Shown: positions 26,483-36,132 of the stretch, in pieces
Numbering within the stretch: position 1 is the first letter of the stretch
Layout: every line of letters starts with the position of its first letter
Source of the DNA: Cohnella herbarum
GTDB taxonomy: Bacteria > Bacillota > Bacilli > Paenibacillales > Paenibacillaceae
DNA: 64,000 bases
Assembly: GCF_012849095.1 (NCBI RefSeq)
Contig: NZ_CP051680.1
Span: 6,878,001 to 6,942,000, forward strand
Direction of reading: 5' to 3'
Made by a program: the position numbers and the translations under genes
Notes under the pieces: generated by a model
Databases searched by the model: none
Told to the model about the DNA's origin: nothing
The model's input: the letters and a program-made list of their open reading frames with translations, nothing else

Positions 26483-28045
26483 TTATTTCGTTGCTTTCCA
26501 AGCGTCGATTTGCTTTTGCATTTCCGCGACGATTAGATCGGAGCCTGCGGTTTTCATCTTTTTCAAGAACTCGTTGTATTTCTCTTCGCTTGTTACGCCG
26601 AGCTCAATGCCTCTGTAGTACTCGTCATAGACTGCACTTGTTTTACCGATTTCCGCTTTGACCGGTTCCGCATCGAAGGAGAAACCGAGCAATTTCGATG
26701 GTTCTGCGGCTTCGTTCAAATTGATCGTATCTTCCCAGACGGTTTTCGGCATGCCTTCCTGTACGTAAGCAAGGAAGTTGGAAGCGAACATCCACGGTGC
26801 TTGCGGGTTGTAGCCTTGTTGATTCGGCCCAGCAACCATGAGGCCGTCGTCGTTGAGTTTGAAGTGGTCATCCTTGATGCCGAAGTTGAGCAGGTTATAC
26901 AGTTCTACGTCCGTATTCAGCAGTTCAAGCAGCATCGTCGCTCTTTCCGGGTTTTTCGACGTGCGGCTGATGGCATGCATCGTGGCGATGATGCCGCCTG
27001 TCGTCAGATGCGGAACGGAGGCAGGTGCAGTGACATAAGCCTCGCCGCCCAATACGGAGCTGAGTACATCTCCGCCCGGCTTGTACGCACCGCCGATGCT
27101 CATCATCCATTTGCCTGCTTTGGCGTCGGTCCATTCATCTGTTTTCTTGGCGATCCGTTCTTTGGAATTCATATAGCCTTTGGCGTTCCAGTCCCGCAAG
27201 GCGGCGACGAATTTCTTGAACTCATCGGACTCAAACTGGTTCATTACCGTCAGCGTGTCATCATTATAGTTTACTGCGCCGGGTACGTTGATGCCGGCGA
27301 TGTTTTCGAAACCGAACATATCCTGAATGCCAAACAATGGGGCACTAACATATTTTTGCGGATTGTCTTTCTTGACCGCATCAAAGTACGGCTCAAGCAA
27401 ATTCATCGTATCGGCGCTGAGTTTGCCGCCAACGCTGTTGATGTCAAAGCCGTATTTTTCTGCAAGAGCTTTCGGTATTGCAATTTCCGGTGTTCTTGCC
27501 GAGATTTGATAGTTGATATAGCCGTAGATCTGACCGTTTACGCGAGTAGCATCCCAGAAATTACTCGGAATAGCGGCATAGGACTTCGGTGCATATAGTT
27601 TAAGCAAATCATCCAGTGGTAAATAGGCGCCTTTCGCTACGTTCTGAGTGTAGTTATTAAGCCAGTTGGAAGTAAAGGCAAGGTCGTAAGGTTCGCCGGA
27701 GGCGGTGACCACTTTCATTTTCTGTTCGTAATCCGCACCGGCGATCGGTTTGAAGTCGATGGTGGCGTTGATTTTTTGTTTTACGATTTTGTTTACTTCG
27801 GCAAACACTTTGTCTTGTTCAGGCTGCGGGAAGCTGCCCGGGAAGTACCAAGTCAACTTGACCTCCGGCAATTCTTCGGGGGCTTTTGCGCCTTCGGATG
27901 GATTCGCGCTCGCAGGGCTTGTCGGAGATGCGCTCGGCGAGCTGGCATTGTCGTTGTTTCCGCATGCGCCTAGCACCAAGCTGAACACGAGAATCAGGAG
28001 TATAGCTATGATGCCGGTTTTGGAAAGACGTGTACCTCTTAACAT
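26483..28045 (-). CDS. Sugar-binding lipoprotein with DUF3502-type tail
   Basis: A 520-residue substrate-binding protein. The signal peptide ends in LVLGAC with Cys28 as the lipidated residue, and a Ser/Pro/Ala linker follows. The body begins VKLTWYFPGSFPQPEQ and the last 70 residues (LGFSFDAEPVK, VYDEYYRGIELG) fit DUF3502, found in LipO-type proteins. It is clearly paralogous to the protein at 44848 (shared YFPGS, INAT, MKV, NVA-GAY, NFWDA/FWDA blocks) but not close to that at 3987. AAGGGAGGA precedes the ATG. Last gene of the operon with permeases at 28107 and 29002. Confidence 0.93.
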   Translation of the reverse strand: MLRGTRLSKTGIIAILLILVFSLVLGACGNNDNASSPSASPTSPASANPSEGAKAPEELPEVKLTWYFPGSFPQPEQDKVFAEVNKIVKQKINATIDFKPIAGADYEQKMKVVTASGEPYDLAFTSNWLNNYTQNVAKGAYLPLDDLLKLYAPKSYAAIPSNFWDATRVNGQIYGYINYQISARTPEIAIPKALAEKYGFDINSVGGKLSADTMNLLEPYFDAVKKDNPQKYVSAPLFGIQDMFGFENIAGINVPGAVNYNDDTLTVMNQFESDEFKKFVAALRDWNAKGYMNSKERIAKKTDEWTDAKAGKWMMSIGGAYKPGGDVLSSVLGGEAYVTAPASVPHLTTGGIIATMHAISRTSKNPERATMLLELLNTDVELYNLLNFGIKDDHFKLNDDGLMVAGPNQQGYNPQAPWMFASNFLAYVQEGMPKTVWEDTINLNEAAEPSKLLGFSFDAEPVKAEIGKTSAVYDEYYRGIELGVTSEEKYNEFLKKMKTAGSDLIVAEMQKQIDAWKATK

Positions 28046-28106
28046 TGTGAATCCTCCCTTTGTCCTATTACTATATTCTTAAAATGGATCGAAATCCATG
28101 TTTAAG

Positions 28107-28979
28107 CTATCCTTTGACCGCGCCTACCGTAAGCCCTTTGACAAAATACTTTTGGAAAAAGGGGAACACTAGAAGCATCGGACCGGCAGCCAGAATGGCC
28201 ATCGCCATCCGGGCCGTTTCGGCGGGAACGGTGTTCATTCCCGGCATAATGCTCGCGGTACGGGTAAGAAACTCGATGTTGTTGATCATGCGGTACAGCA
28301 TATATTGCAACGGAACGAGACTTTCCTTATCGATATACATCAGGCTTAGCCACCAATCGTTCCAGTATTGAAGAATGGTGAACAAGCCGACGGTGGCTAG
28401 TCCCGGTTTAGCCAATGGTAGAATCATCTGGATAAATATCCGGAGCTCGCTCGCGCCGTCGATCATGCAAGATTCAATGATAGTGTGCGGAATTTTCTGC
28501 ATGAAAGTTCTCAGGATCAAGATGAACCAGGGAATCGCCAGATAGGGCAGAATGAGTACCCAGATCGTATTTTTCAGGTGCAGGTAATTGCTGATGAGGA
28601 TATAGGTCGGAACAAGACCGCCGTTAAACAGCATCGTAAAGAACACATAGAAGCTTAGAGAGTTCTTATATTTGTAGTCTTCTCTGGATAATACATAGGA
28701 AATGCCCGCAGAGATCAGCACGGAAATGATCGTACCTATAGCGCTGACGAGCAGAGACACTTTCAATGCATTCAAGAGTTGAGCCGGTTTGTATAGCACA
28801 TAGGCATAGGCGCTTAAATTAAAGCCCTGGGGAAAAAAGCTATACCCTTCTTGTAGAATGGTCGTTTCGTCGCTTAGCGAAACGGAAATAATCGAGATTA
28901 GCGGGATGATGCAAGCGATGCCGAATAAGATCAACACGAGATGGATCAACATTTTCGGCAGTTTTTTACGGAGCGTCAT
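28107..28979 (-). CDS. Sugar ABC transporter permease, YtcP type
   Basis: A 290-residue PF00528 permease with six hydrophobic segments, the IISVSLSDETTILQEGYSF stretch after the first, and an EAA loop ESCMIDGASELRIFI near residue 180. The C-terminus KYFVKGLTVGAVKG is the family tail. A GGAGGTGAG site lies before the ATG. It lies between the LplB-type permease (22 bases upstream) and the lipoprotein gene, and its closest relative in the window is the permease at 43918. Confidence 0.93.
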   Translation of the reverse strand: MTLRKKLPKMLIHLVLILFGIACIIPLISIISVSLSDETTILQEGYSFFPQGFNLSAYAYVLYKPAQLLNALKVSLLVSAIGTIISVLISAGISYVLSREDYKYKNSLSFYVFFTMLFNGGLVPTYILISNYLHLKNTIWVLILPYLAIPWFILILRTFMQKIPHTIIESCMIDGASELRIFIQMILPLAKPGLATVGLFTILQYWNDWWLSLMYIDKESLVPLQYMLYRMINNIEFLTRTASIMPGMNTVPAETARMAMAILAAGPMLLVFPFFQKYFVKGLTVGAVKG

Positions 28980-29001
28980 AAGCTCACCTCCATTTTAGAA
29001 A

Positions 29002-29934
29002 TTAGAACAGTTTGTTCTCTTCGTTTACTCTTTTAACCATATAGTTGCTCAGCAGGACGACAACGAATCCCATCATCGATTGGAACAAGCCGACTGCCGA
29101 CGACATGCCGATATCTCCGGATTGTCTAAGCATGCGGTATACATACGTATCGATAACTTGGGTGACCGGATACAACTGACCGACTTCCCTCGGGACGAAG
29201 AAAAACAAGCCGAAGTCCGAATAGAAAATTTTCCCGATCGACAGAAGCGTCATGATCGTAATCAGCGGCATAAGCAACGGCAACGTAATTTTAATAATGG
29301 TTTGGAATTTAGATGCGCCATCGATTGCAGCCGCTTCAAAGTAATCCTGCGAGATGCCGAGAATTCCGGCATAGAAAATGATGCTGGTATAGCCCAACCC
29401 TTTCCATACATTAATGAAGGTAAGCAGGATGGGCCAAATCCACGTTTCGGTATAAAAATCGAAGGACGTAAATCCGAGGTCTTCCAACCAGCCGGTCACA
29501 ATCCCATAAGGTCCAATAAACGAGTATGCCATGTACGCCACGATGATCCAAGAAAAGAAATAGGGGAAAAAAAATAAAGTTTGATACGTTTTCAAAAATT
29601 TGCGGCTAATGACTTCATTTAACAAGAGGGCAAATATAATCGATAGCAAGGTGCCGACCACAATAAAGACCGTATTGTACCCGAGTGTGTTCCTGACGAC
29701 CATCCATGCGTCGCTAGAGCTGAAAAAGTAGTTGAAGTTTTCAAAGCCGCTCCAAGGACTGCGGAAAATGCCTTGCTCGTAATTGACGTTCTTAAAGGCA
29801 ATAAAAATTCCCGCCATCGGAATGTACGAGAATACGAAAATCACCAGAATTGCCGGGAGCGCCAGCATCGTAAGCGTCAAAGTTTTCATGGATCGCGTTT
29901 TACTCATTTTTTTATTTGTTGCTGCCATAGCCAC
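29002..29934 (-). CDS. Sugar ABC transporter permease, LplB type
   Basis: A 310-residue PF00528 permease: first segment then YIPMAGIFIAFKNVNYEQG, EAA loop EAAAIDGASKFQTIIKITLP and the closing VKRVNEENKLF, all typical of LplB. It opens with GTG at 29934, preceded by AAGGAG nine bases upstream; an internal ATG two codons on has poorer spacing. First gene of the operon, divergent from the AraC regulator at 30173 across a 238-base intergenic region that must hold both promoters. No ATPase gene is linked. Confidence 0.93.
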   Translation of the reverse strand: MAMAATNKKMSKTRSMKTLTLTMLALPAILVIFVFSYIPMAGIFIAFKNVNYEQGIFRSPWSGFENFNYFFSSSDAWMVVRNTLGYNTVFIVVGTLLSIIFALLLNEVISRKFLKTYQTLFFFPYFFSWIIVAYMAYSFIGPYGIVTGWLEDLGFTSFDFYTETWIWPILLTFINVWKGLGYTSIIFYAGILGISQDYFEAAAIDGASKFQTIIKITLPLLMPLITIMTLLSIGKIFYSDFGLFFFVPREVGQLYPVTQVIDTYVYRMLRQSGDIGMSSAVGLFQSMMGFVVVLLSNYMVKRVNEENKLF

Positions 29935-30172
29935 AAGCGTCTACTCCTTTGCCGTTTCTATTTTGCCAATCGCCTGTTCATGGCTTAATACTAGCAACCC
30001 CATGTAAGAAAACAATTTCTAATCCGATTGTTCTGTCCTTTACGGAGCAAAATAGGAGTGCTTAATTTGGTTTTTTGTACTGAATTTACACTTTTCACGT
30101 CCGGAAGGTAATTGTATTTGCTCAGTTTTTCACGATTGTGATAGTCTTCATTAATGGAGGGGGTAGCAAACC

Positions 30173-32425
30173 ATGTTTAAGCAACTTGTATTGAAAAATC
30201 CGTTTCAGTTGTTTCTGACGATATTGCTGCCGTTTCTAATCAGCGCATTGGTCTTACTGTTCGTTCAGTCGTCGATATTAAAAAAGAATTTTGAAGATTT
30301 CGCGCTTCAAATGATCTACAACCAACAGAAATCCGAATTGCAAAACACGAGCCAGAATGTGCAGGTGATGGCCCAGTCGGTTAGATCGCTGGCGACCACC
30401 GCTTTTTTTGACGATATGATCAAAGATTTGTTGTATTCGGATGTCGCGGCCATTGATTATGTGAAATATCAGACGAAAATGCAATCCTACAAAACGATTT
30501 ATCCGTTTCTGCAATCGATTTACATTTATAACGGACAAACGGTATATTCGGTGCCGAGCGAAAACTTTCTATATAATAGAGGGAATTTTAGCGATAAGGG
30601 AATATTCTCGATTTTGGACGATATCCAAAATAATCGGTCTCATAGCATCGTCCTTCGCGAAATACCAAATATCATGTCCGGCATCTCGAGCGGTGCGTCC
30701 AAAACCGTCAACGTGTATACATACTTGTTTTTTGACACGCAGCTAGAGAAAGGAAAAGTAAGCGAAGCCATTATTCTCAACATATCCGAGGATTGGATCA
30801 AGCAAAACATCAGCATATCCGATCAACAGAGCGATAACCGGATGTTCATTCTCGATTCGAAGGGCAGGCTGATGTCCGGAGATCCGAATCATCCGTTGCT
30901 TAGCGATATGAACGAATTCGAATATACCCGAATCATCAATTCCTCGAAGGAACCGTCAGGCAGTTTACATATGAACGCAGACGGAGTCGATTCTTTTATT
31001 ACGTACACGGATACGGGCGTATTTGACTGGAAGCTGGTCAGCGTTACTCCTTATACAAAGATCGTTCAGGAAATCGAGATTATGAAGAAGAAAACGTTAC
31101 TGCTTATGTTGATTTTTCTGGCCGGAAGCGTTCTGCTCACGTTCTATTTTTCCCGAAGGTTATATGTGCCAGTCAAGCTCGTCATTCAGAACTACCATAC
31201 GCTAGAGTCTGAGCAGAAGGAGGAGTTTTATAGTCGGAAGCAAGAGGTATTAAGAAAACTGGTGCAGTCCAGCGATTTCGGATCCGATCAATCGATTCTC
31301 CGAATCTTTAATAAATTCAATATCGAGCTTGAACCCTGGGAATCCCTCCAGCTCTTCCTGTTCAAGATCGATCATTATTCGGAGTTCAGTTCCCAATATA
31401 GTTCGAAAGACCGTGGATTGCTGAAATTCGCCATGATGAACATCATTTCGGAGCTTCTCTCCGGCATGTATAAGCATGAATGTATCGAAGTGGAAGAAGA
31501 TCAGATTCTGTTGTTGATTAACTTCAAAGCCGAAGAAGAGTCGCAGCAGCAGGAACGGCTGCTAGAGCTCTTGCAAGAAATTCAACTGAATACGTCGAAG
31601 TATTTGCGACTGTCCGTTTCCATTACGATTAGCCAGCCTTTCGAATCGATTTCGAATATCAATTTCTACTATTTAAAGACGCTTGATCTCTCGTATTACC
31701 GTATGATCTTAGGACATCAAGCCATCATCTCCGAGAGTGTCGTCTCCATTAGGAACGAAGACTTCAAATATCCGCAAGATCAAGAGAAAGAGTTGACGGA
31801 TGCTCTGATTCAAGGACATTTCGAGGAAGCGGACCGGGTATTGTTCGACATGATCGGTTATGCGTCCGCTTACAGCTATACGGTGCTAAACTCGGTGTTG
31901 ATCCGATTGCTGCTGTCCATTCGATACGCGATTGAAGTGCTGGAAGCCAACCATTCAATGAAAGTAAATTTCAACTTTAATACGTACTTGACCAAGCTTC
32001 AAAAGATCGAGACGTTGGACAATATCAAATCCGATTTCCGCCAACTGTTCGGGCATTTGGCTGAAGAACTGCAATCCAAAAAGGATAATAAGTATTTGGA
32101 TCTGCTCGAAGATGTCAATCGGATTATTCAAAGAGACTTCACCAATCCTGGATTGTCTCTCGATACGATTGCGGATGAAGTGGGCTTCTCCCCGCCCTAT
32201 TTAGGGAAGTTGTTCAAGAAGTACCGTCATCTTTCGGTGAATGACTATATCAATCATGTTCGTCTGACGCATGCGACCGAACTCATTGCGACTACCGATG
32301 AAACCATTATGGAGATTATGCAGCATTCGGGATTTTCCAGCCGAAGTCATTTCTTCGCATTGTTCAAAAAAACGAACGGACTGACGCCTGCCCAATATCG
32401 AATATTAGTGAAAAAATCCGAGTAA
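30173..32425 (+). CDS. Membrane-bound AraC-family regulator (YesS-like)
   Basis: A 750-residue one-component regulator. A membrane segment at about 12-33, an extracellular sensor of some 270 residues, and a second segment at about 304-323 precede a cytoplasmic part ending in an AraC DNA-binding domain (about 660-745). That domain has two helix-turn-helices, LDTIADEVGFSPPYLGKLFK and IMEIMQHSGFSSRSHFFALF. GGAGGGGG lies before the ATG. Such proteins sense an extracellular sugar or a binding protein and activate the adjacent transporter. It is divergent from the importer operon at 26483-29934. A paralogue with the same design sits beside the third transporter set (40313). Confidence 0.92.
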   Translation: MFKQLVLKNPFQLFLTILLPFLISALVLLFVQSSILKKNFEDFALQMIYNQQKSELQNTSQNVQVMAQSVRSLATTAFFDDMIKDLLYSDVAAIDYVKYQTKMQSYKTIYPFLQSIYIYNGQTVYSVPSENFLYNRGNFSDKGIFSILDDIQNNRSHSIVLREIPNIMSGISSGASKTVNVYTYLFFDTQLEKGKVSEAIILNISEDWIKQNISISDQQSDNRMFILDSKGRLMSGDPNHPLLSDMNEFEYTRIINSSKEPSGSLHMNADGVDSFITYTDTGVFDWKLVSVTPYTKIVQEIEIMKKKTLLLMLIFLAGSVLLTFYFSRRLYVPVKLVIQNYHTLESEQKEEFYSRKQEVLRKLVQSSDFGSDQSILRIFNKFNIELEPWESLQLFLFKIDHYSEFSSQYSSKDRGLLKFAMMNIISELLSGMYKHECIEVEEDQILLLINFKAEEESQQQERLLELLQEIQLNTSKYLRLSVSITISQPFESISNINFYYLKTLDLSYYRMILGHQAIISESVVSIRNEDFKYPQDQEKELTDALIQGHFEEADRVLFDMIGYASAYSYTVLNSVLIRLLLSIRYAIEVLEANHSMKVNFNFNTYLTKLQKIETLDNIKSDFRQLFGHLAEELQSKKDNKYLDLLEDVNRIIQRDFTNPGLSLDTIADEVGFSPPYLGKLFKKYRHLSVNDYINHVRLTHATELIATTDETIMEIMQHSGFSSRSHFFALFKKTNGLTPAQYRILVKKSE

Positions 32426-32454
32426 GCGGCGAGAGCCGCTCCGGATTTTTTTTC
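32411..32454 (+). terminator. Terminator overlapping the AraC stop codon
   Basis: AGCGGC-GAGA-GCCGCT, extended by outer AAAAATCCG/CGGATTTTT pairing, ends in eight T. The outer 5' arm lies inside the last codons. Confidence 0.9.
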
Positions 32455-32657
32455 TATATTCGAAGAATGAGAACCGATATTCAATTTGAGTACTCATGTC
32501 TGGAATCCGTAATCGGAATTGTCATAGATCAAGGACTGATTCTAGAAATGAGAAATTGTAATAGAACGATAGGGTGCTAGTATGGGGACATCGCGATCGT
32601 GCTACCCGATCATAACCGATTCGGCAGCGAAATGGCTTCGTGGTCGGAATATTAAAG

Positions 32658-32746
32658 AAAAGTGATTTTATTGGAGATCACGATGGCGGTTTTTTGTAGG
32701 AAAGTTAGTTTTATTTGATTTCAGTATTCATCGACCTTTGTATAGT
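32658..32746 (+). promoter_or_regulatory. Promoter region A, twin of that at 46846
   Basis: Aligned base by base, about 70% of this region matches 46846-46935, starting AAAAGTG, through GATC, ATGGC and the T-rich tract to GTATTC. Both have TTGA-type -35 (TTGATT 32715) and a -10 (TATAGT 32741) separated by 20 bases, too long for unaided sigma-A and suggesting an activator. It lies 80 bases before the SDR gene. The rest of 32456-32657 holds nothing recognisable. Confidence 0.65.
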
Positions 32747-32825
32747 GGAGGGGAGTAGATCTACTTTCATAGCAAATAGGTGAATCCATTCAACGTCAAT
32801 GACGCGGAGAGGGAGATAGGTGGAG

Positions 32826-33590
32826 ATGGCTGAATTTTTGAATCAAGTTGCGATAGTAACCGGATCCACTAGCGGAATCGGCAAAGCGGTTGCCGAGAGC
32901 TTAGCCAAGCAAGGCGTTCGCGTCGTCGTTTGCGGACGGGATGAGGAGAACGGGCGACAAGTCGTGGAAGGAATTGAACGGGACGGAGGAACGGCGATCT
33001 TCGTGCAAGCGGATCAGCTCCTTCCCTCCGCTCCGGATACGATCGTAGAGCAAGCCGTGAAGTCGTGGGGGAGAATCGATATTGTCGTCAACAATGCCGC
33101 CTTGGTTTGCAACAAGCCGATAGAAACCGTTCAGCACGAGGATTGGGACCGGCTATTTGCAGTTAATGTAAAGTCGGGATTTTTTCTGGTTCAGAAGGCG
33201 CTGCCGTATTTGAAAGAGACCCGTGGCTCGATCGTTAATATCAGTTCCTTAAACAGCCAAAAAAATATTGCGGGCAATTTCGTTTATGACTCTCTTAAAG
33301 CGGCGCTAAACCATCTGACGACAGGACTGGCGCTCGATCTGAAGGATACGGGGATCCGTTGCAATGCCTTACTTCCGGCGGGGATCGCAACACCGCTTCT
33401 GAACGATTGGTTTAAACAGCTGATGGATGATGCGGTCGAAGCCGAGCGGGTTGCGGAATCCGAAAAGCTAAGATCGGATGTCGGGTCGCCCCAGCAGGTG
33501 GCGGATGCGGTGTTGTTCTTATGCAGCGGTCAGGCATCATGGGTCAACGGGGCGCTTATTCCTATGCATGGCGGTCACAAGCTGGGCTAG
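32826..33590 (+). CDS. SDR-family sugar-acid dehydrogenase
   Basis: A 254-residue NAD(P)-dependent short-chain dehydrogenase. The cofactor motif TGSTSGIG is at 12-19, NNAA at 89-92, and the catalytic Ser140/141, Tyr154 and Lys158 (YDSLK) are all present. A GTG at 32820 is also in frame and both starts have GGGAG/AGGTGG nearby. As the first gene of an operon with a deoxy-sugar mutarotase, dehydrogenase and lactonase, a role as 2-keto-3-deoxy-L-fuconate or -rhamnonate dehydrogenase is plausible, but SDR specificity cannot be read from sequence. Confidence 0.85.
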   Translation: MAEFLNQVAIVTGSTSGIGKAVAESLAKQGVRVVVCGRDEENGRQVVEGIERDGGTAIFVQADQLLPSAPDTIVEQAVKSWGRIDIVVNNAALVCNKPIETVQHEDWDRLFAVNVKSGFFLVQKALPYLKETRGSIVNISSLNSQKNIAGNFVYDSLKAALNHLTTGLALDLKDTGIRCNALLPAGIATPLLNDWFKQLMDDAVEAERVAESEKLRSDVGSPQQVADAVLFLCSGQASWVNGALIPMHGGHKLG

Positions 33591-33626
33591 TTCACGCAAT
33601 AGAATCGGACTTGGAGGAGAAAATCA

Positions 33627-36098
33627 ATGAAGTCGTTAACGCGAAAGTGGAAGATATACGCCGTCCATCATTCCCATTCCGACATCGGCTATACCGAGAG
33701 GCAGGAGAAAATCGAACAATATCATGTTGATTTTATTCGTCAGGCGGTACGCATCTCGGAAGAGGCGGAAGCGGGACTGCATCCGGAGTGGCAAGGATTC
33801 AAATGGACGTGCGAAACGTTCTGGGCGGTCGAGCGATTCCTGGAACAAGCGGACGCGTCGGAGAGGGAACGGTTCGTCGCCGCATTAAAACGCGGAGATC
33901 TGGAGTTGTCCGGTACGTATTTGAATATGAGCGAGTTGATCGGCTACGACATCCTGCGCAGTAAACTGTCCGCCGCCGGTGAATTCGGACGCACGGTCGG
34001 CATTCCGGTCACGACGGCCATGACGGCCGACATTAACGGCTACAGTTGGGGCTATGCGCAAGCTTTGCTGGATGCAGGCATCGATTCCTTGCTATCGAAC
34101 GTGCACACTCATCATGGGATGTTTCCGATCGGGCGCAAACAGACGCCGTTTTATTGGGAGACGCCAAGCGGAGAACAACTGCTCGTCTGGAACGGCGAGC
34201 ATTACATGGTAGGCAACGATTTGGGGTTAAACCCGAATATGGTGCTCTCTTATACGATTCAAGACGAATTCATAGACAATGCAGTGGGCGGTGGTTATAC
34301 ATTACTCCAAGATCATTGGAAAATCGCCGAAACGCGAATCGAACGATATTTGAAGCAATTGGAGAGCGAGGATTATCCGTATGATTTCGTCCTGGTGAAC
34401 GTGATGGGGCTGCTTCGGGATAATGCTTCTCCGAACGGGGCCGTAGCCGCATTCATCAACGACTGGAACGGCAAGCACGGGGAGGCGGTAAGCATGGAGA
34501 TGACGACGTTGTCCCGCTTTTTCGCCCATGTACGCGCGCAAACGGACGAAATTCCGGTTTATCGCGGGGACTGGCCGGATTGGTGGACGGACGGCACTGC
34601 CTCTACGCCGATGCACACGCAAATTTTCCGGGACGCCCAACGCACGTACGGTCTGGTCCGGCGATTGGACAAAGGCGCCGGTCTCGTTCCAGAGTCGCAG
34701 CTTTTGAAAGCGGAGCACGAATTAATGATGTACGCGGAGCATACGTGGGGTTATCATTCCTCGATCGCCGAACCTTGGCATCCGATGGTGCAAACACTTG
34801 GCGTTCGCAAGGAAGCGTACGCGGCCAATGCGAGCCGTCTTGTCTACACCGCGCTCGATCAAGCGCTGCACAAACTTGGGGAGACGACGTTGACCCCCGG
34901 CATGCCGCTTCGTTATCAAGCGATCAATTCGTTTGATCATCCGGTGGAAGACATCGCCCGTATTTATCTCGAAAACTATGAATTACCCGGTTTTCCGAAC
35001 GGCATCGAAGTCGTAGACGAAGCGACGGGCGAAGCCGTGACTCATCAGCGTGAGAACGTCAGCCGCGGCAACCAGATATCTATCGGCGTAAGCCTGCTGC
35101 CGAACGAGAAACGCGTATTCAACGTGCGGGCGGCTTCCGCCAAAGCGGACGGTCAGACGACCAGCAGCACGCAGCTGCAGGGAAAGATCCGCATCTTCGA
35201 CCTGGATGATCTGTATCCCGGCCCTGTTTCCGACATGCCAGTGATCCGTATCACCGAAACCGGCGTAGACACGCCTCATGTGTCGATCCGTTGGAAAACG
35301 GGCGAAGGCATCGTGTCATGGAAAGAAAAGGCCAGCGGTCGAAGCCTGCTGAGAACGGATGCGGCGCACACCGCTTTCTCGCCGGTATATGAAGTGACGA
35401 AAGCGGATCCTGAGCGGCAGGTGGAAGTACGAGGCAAAATGGGACGCAATCGTAAAGGCGCTCATGCTCAACGCTCGGTCGGACGTCTTGTTCAAGCGCA
35501 CCAGGTTGCGAATGGTCCTCTGTACGGTACGGTCGAATTGAAATACGAGACGGACGGAATGCAGTATTATTCTTTGCTGCTGACGGTCTACCGGGATTTG
35601 CCTCGCGTCGATGTCGCCGTACGGATGCTGAAAGACAGCGTATGGGATCCGGAAAACGTGTACATCTCGTTGCCCTTCGATACGAACAAACAGAATCAGC
35701 AATTGTGGCTGGATAAAGCGGGTGCGCTCGTGCGCCCGGGTATCGATCAACTGCCGGGTACGTGTTTGGATTTTTACGCACTGCAAGAAGGATTCGCGCT
35801 TCTGGACGAGAAGGAAGGAATCGTCATCGGGGTTCCCGACGCGCCGTTGTTGCAGACCGGCCCGCTTACTTATGAGACCAGGCTGTTAAACGGACAGCAG
35901 GGCGAAGAACGGAATCATCCGTTATATTCCTGGCCGATGACGAATTACTGGGAGACGAATTTCAAGGCGACGCTAGGAGGATTCTACGAGTTTCGTTACA
36001 ACGTGACATGGGGACAGGACTGGACGTCTCCTGAACAGGCGGTTCGTTATTGTCATAGCATGAACGCGGGAGTAACCGCATTTCGGTTGAAGGATTAA
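33627..36098 (+). CDS. GH38-like glycoside hydrolase
   Basis: An 823-residue protein resembling the GH38 (alpha-mannosidase) fold. The N-terminal motif HHSHSDIGYT carries the His17-x-Asp19 pair that binds the zinc, and Asp135 in MTADINGYSWG sits where the GH38 nucleophile is expected. YAEHTWGYH near residue 370 supplies further conserved histidines. A long beta-rich C-terminal half follows. There is no signal peptide, so it would act on imported oligosaccharide. The protein is diverged from classical alpha-mannosidases and the substrate could be another sugar. CTTGGAGGAG precedes the ATG; operon partner of the genes at 32826 and 36133. Confidence 0.75.
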   Translation: MKSLTRKWKIYAVHHSHSDIGYTERQEKIEQYHVDFIRQAVRISEEAEAGLHPEWQGFKWTCETFWAVERFLEQADASERERFVAALKRGDLELSGTYLNMSELIGYDILRSKLSAAGEFGRTVGIPVTTAMTADINGYSWGYAQALLDAGIDSLLSNVHTHHGMFPIGRKQTPFYWETPSGEQLLVWNGEHYMVGNDLGLNPNMVLSYTIQDEFIDNAVGGGYTLLQDHWKIAETRIERYLKQLESEDYPYDFVLVNVMGLLRDNASPNGAVAAFINDWNGKHGEAVSMEMTTLSRFFAHVRAQTDEIPVYRGDWPDWWTDGTASTPMHTQIFRDAQRTYGLVRRLDKGAGLVPESQLLKAEHELMMYAEHTWGYHSSIAEPWHPMVQTLGVRKEAYAANASRLVYTALDQALHKLGETTLTPGMPLRYQAINSFDHPVEDIARIYLENYELPGFPNGIEVVDEATGEAVTHQRENVSRGNQISIGVSLLPNEKRVFNVRAASAKADGQTTSSTQLQGKIRIFDLDDLYPGPVSDMPVIRITETGVDTPHVSIRWKTGEGIVSWKEKASGRSLLRTDAAHTAFSPVYEVTKADPERQVEVRGKMGRNRKGAHAQRSVGRLVQAHQVANGPLYGTVELKYETDGMQYYSLLLTVYRDLPRVDVAVRMLKDSVWDPENVYISLPFDTNKQNQQLWLDKAGALVRPGIDQLPGTCLDFYALQEGFALLDEKEGIVIGVPDAPLLQTGPLTYETRLLNGQQGEERNHPLYSWPMTNYWETNFKATLGGFYEFRYNVTWGQDWTSPEQAVRYCHSMNAGVTAFRLKD

Positions 36099-36132
36099 TA
36101 AACTATTCGAATATTGGAAAGGAGAATGGGCA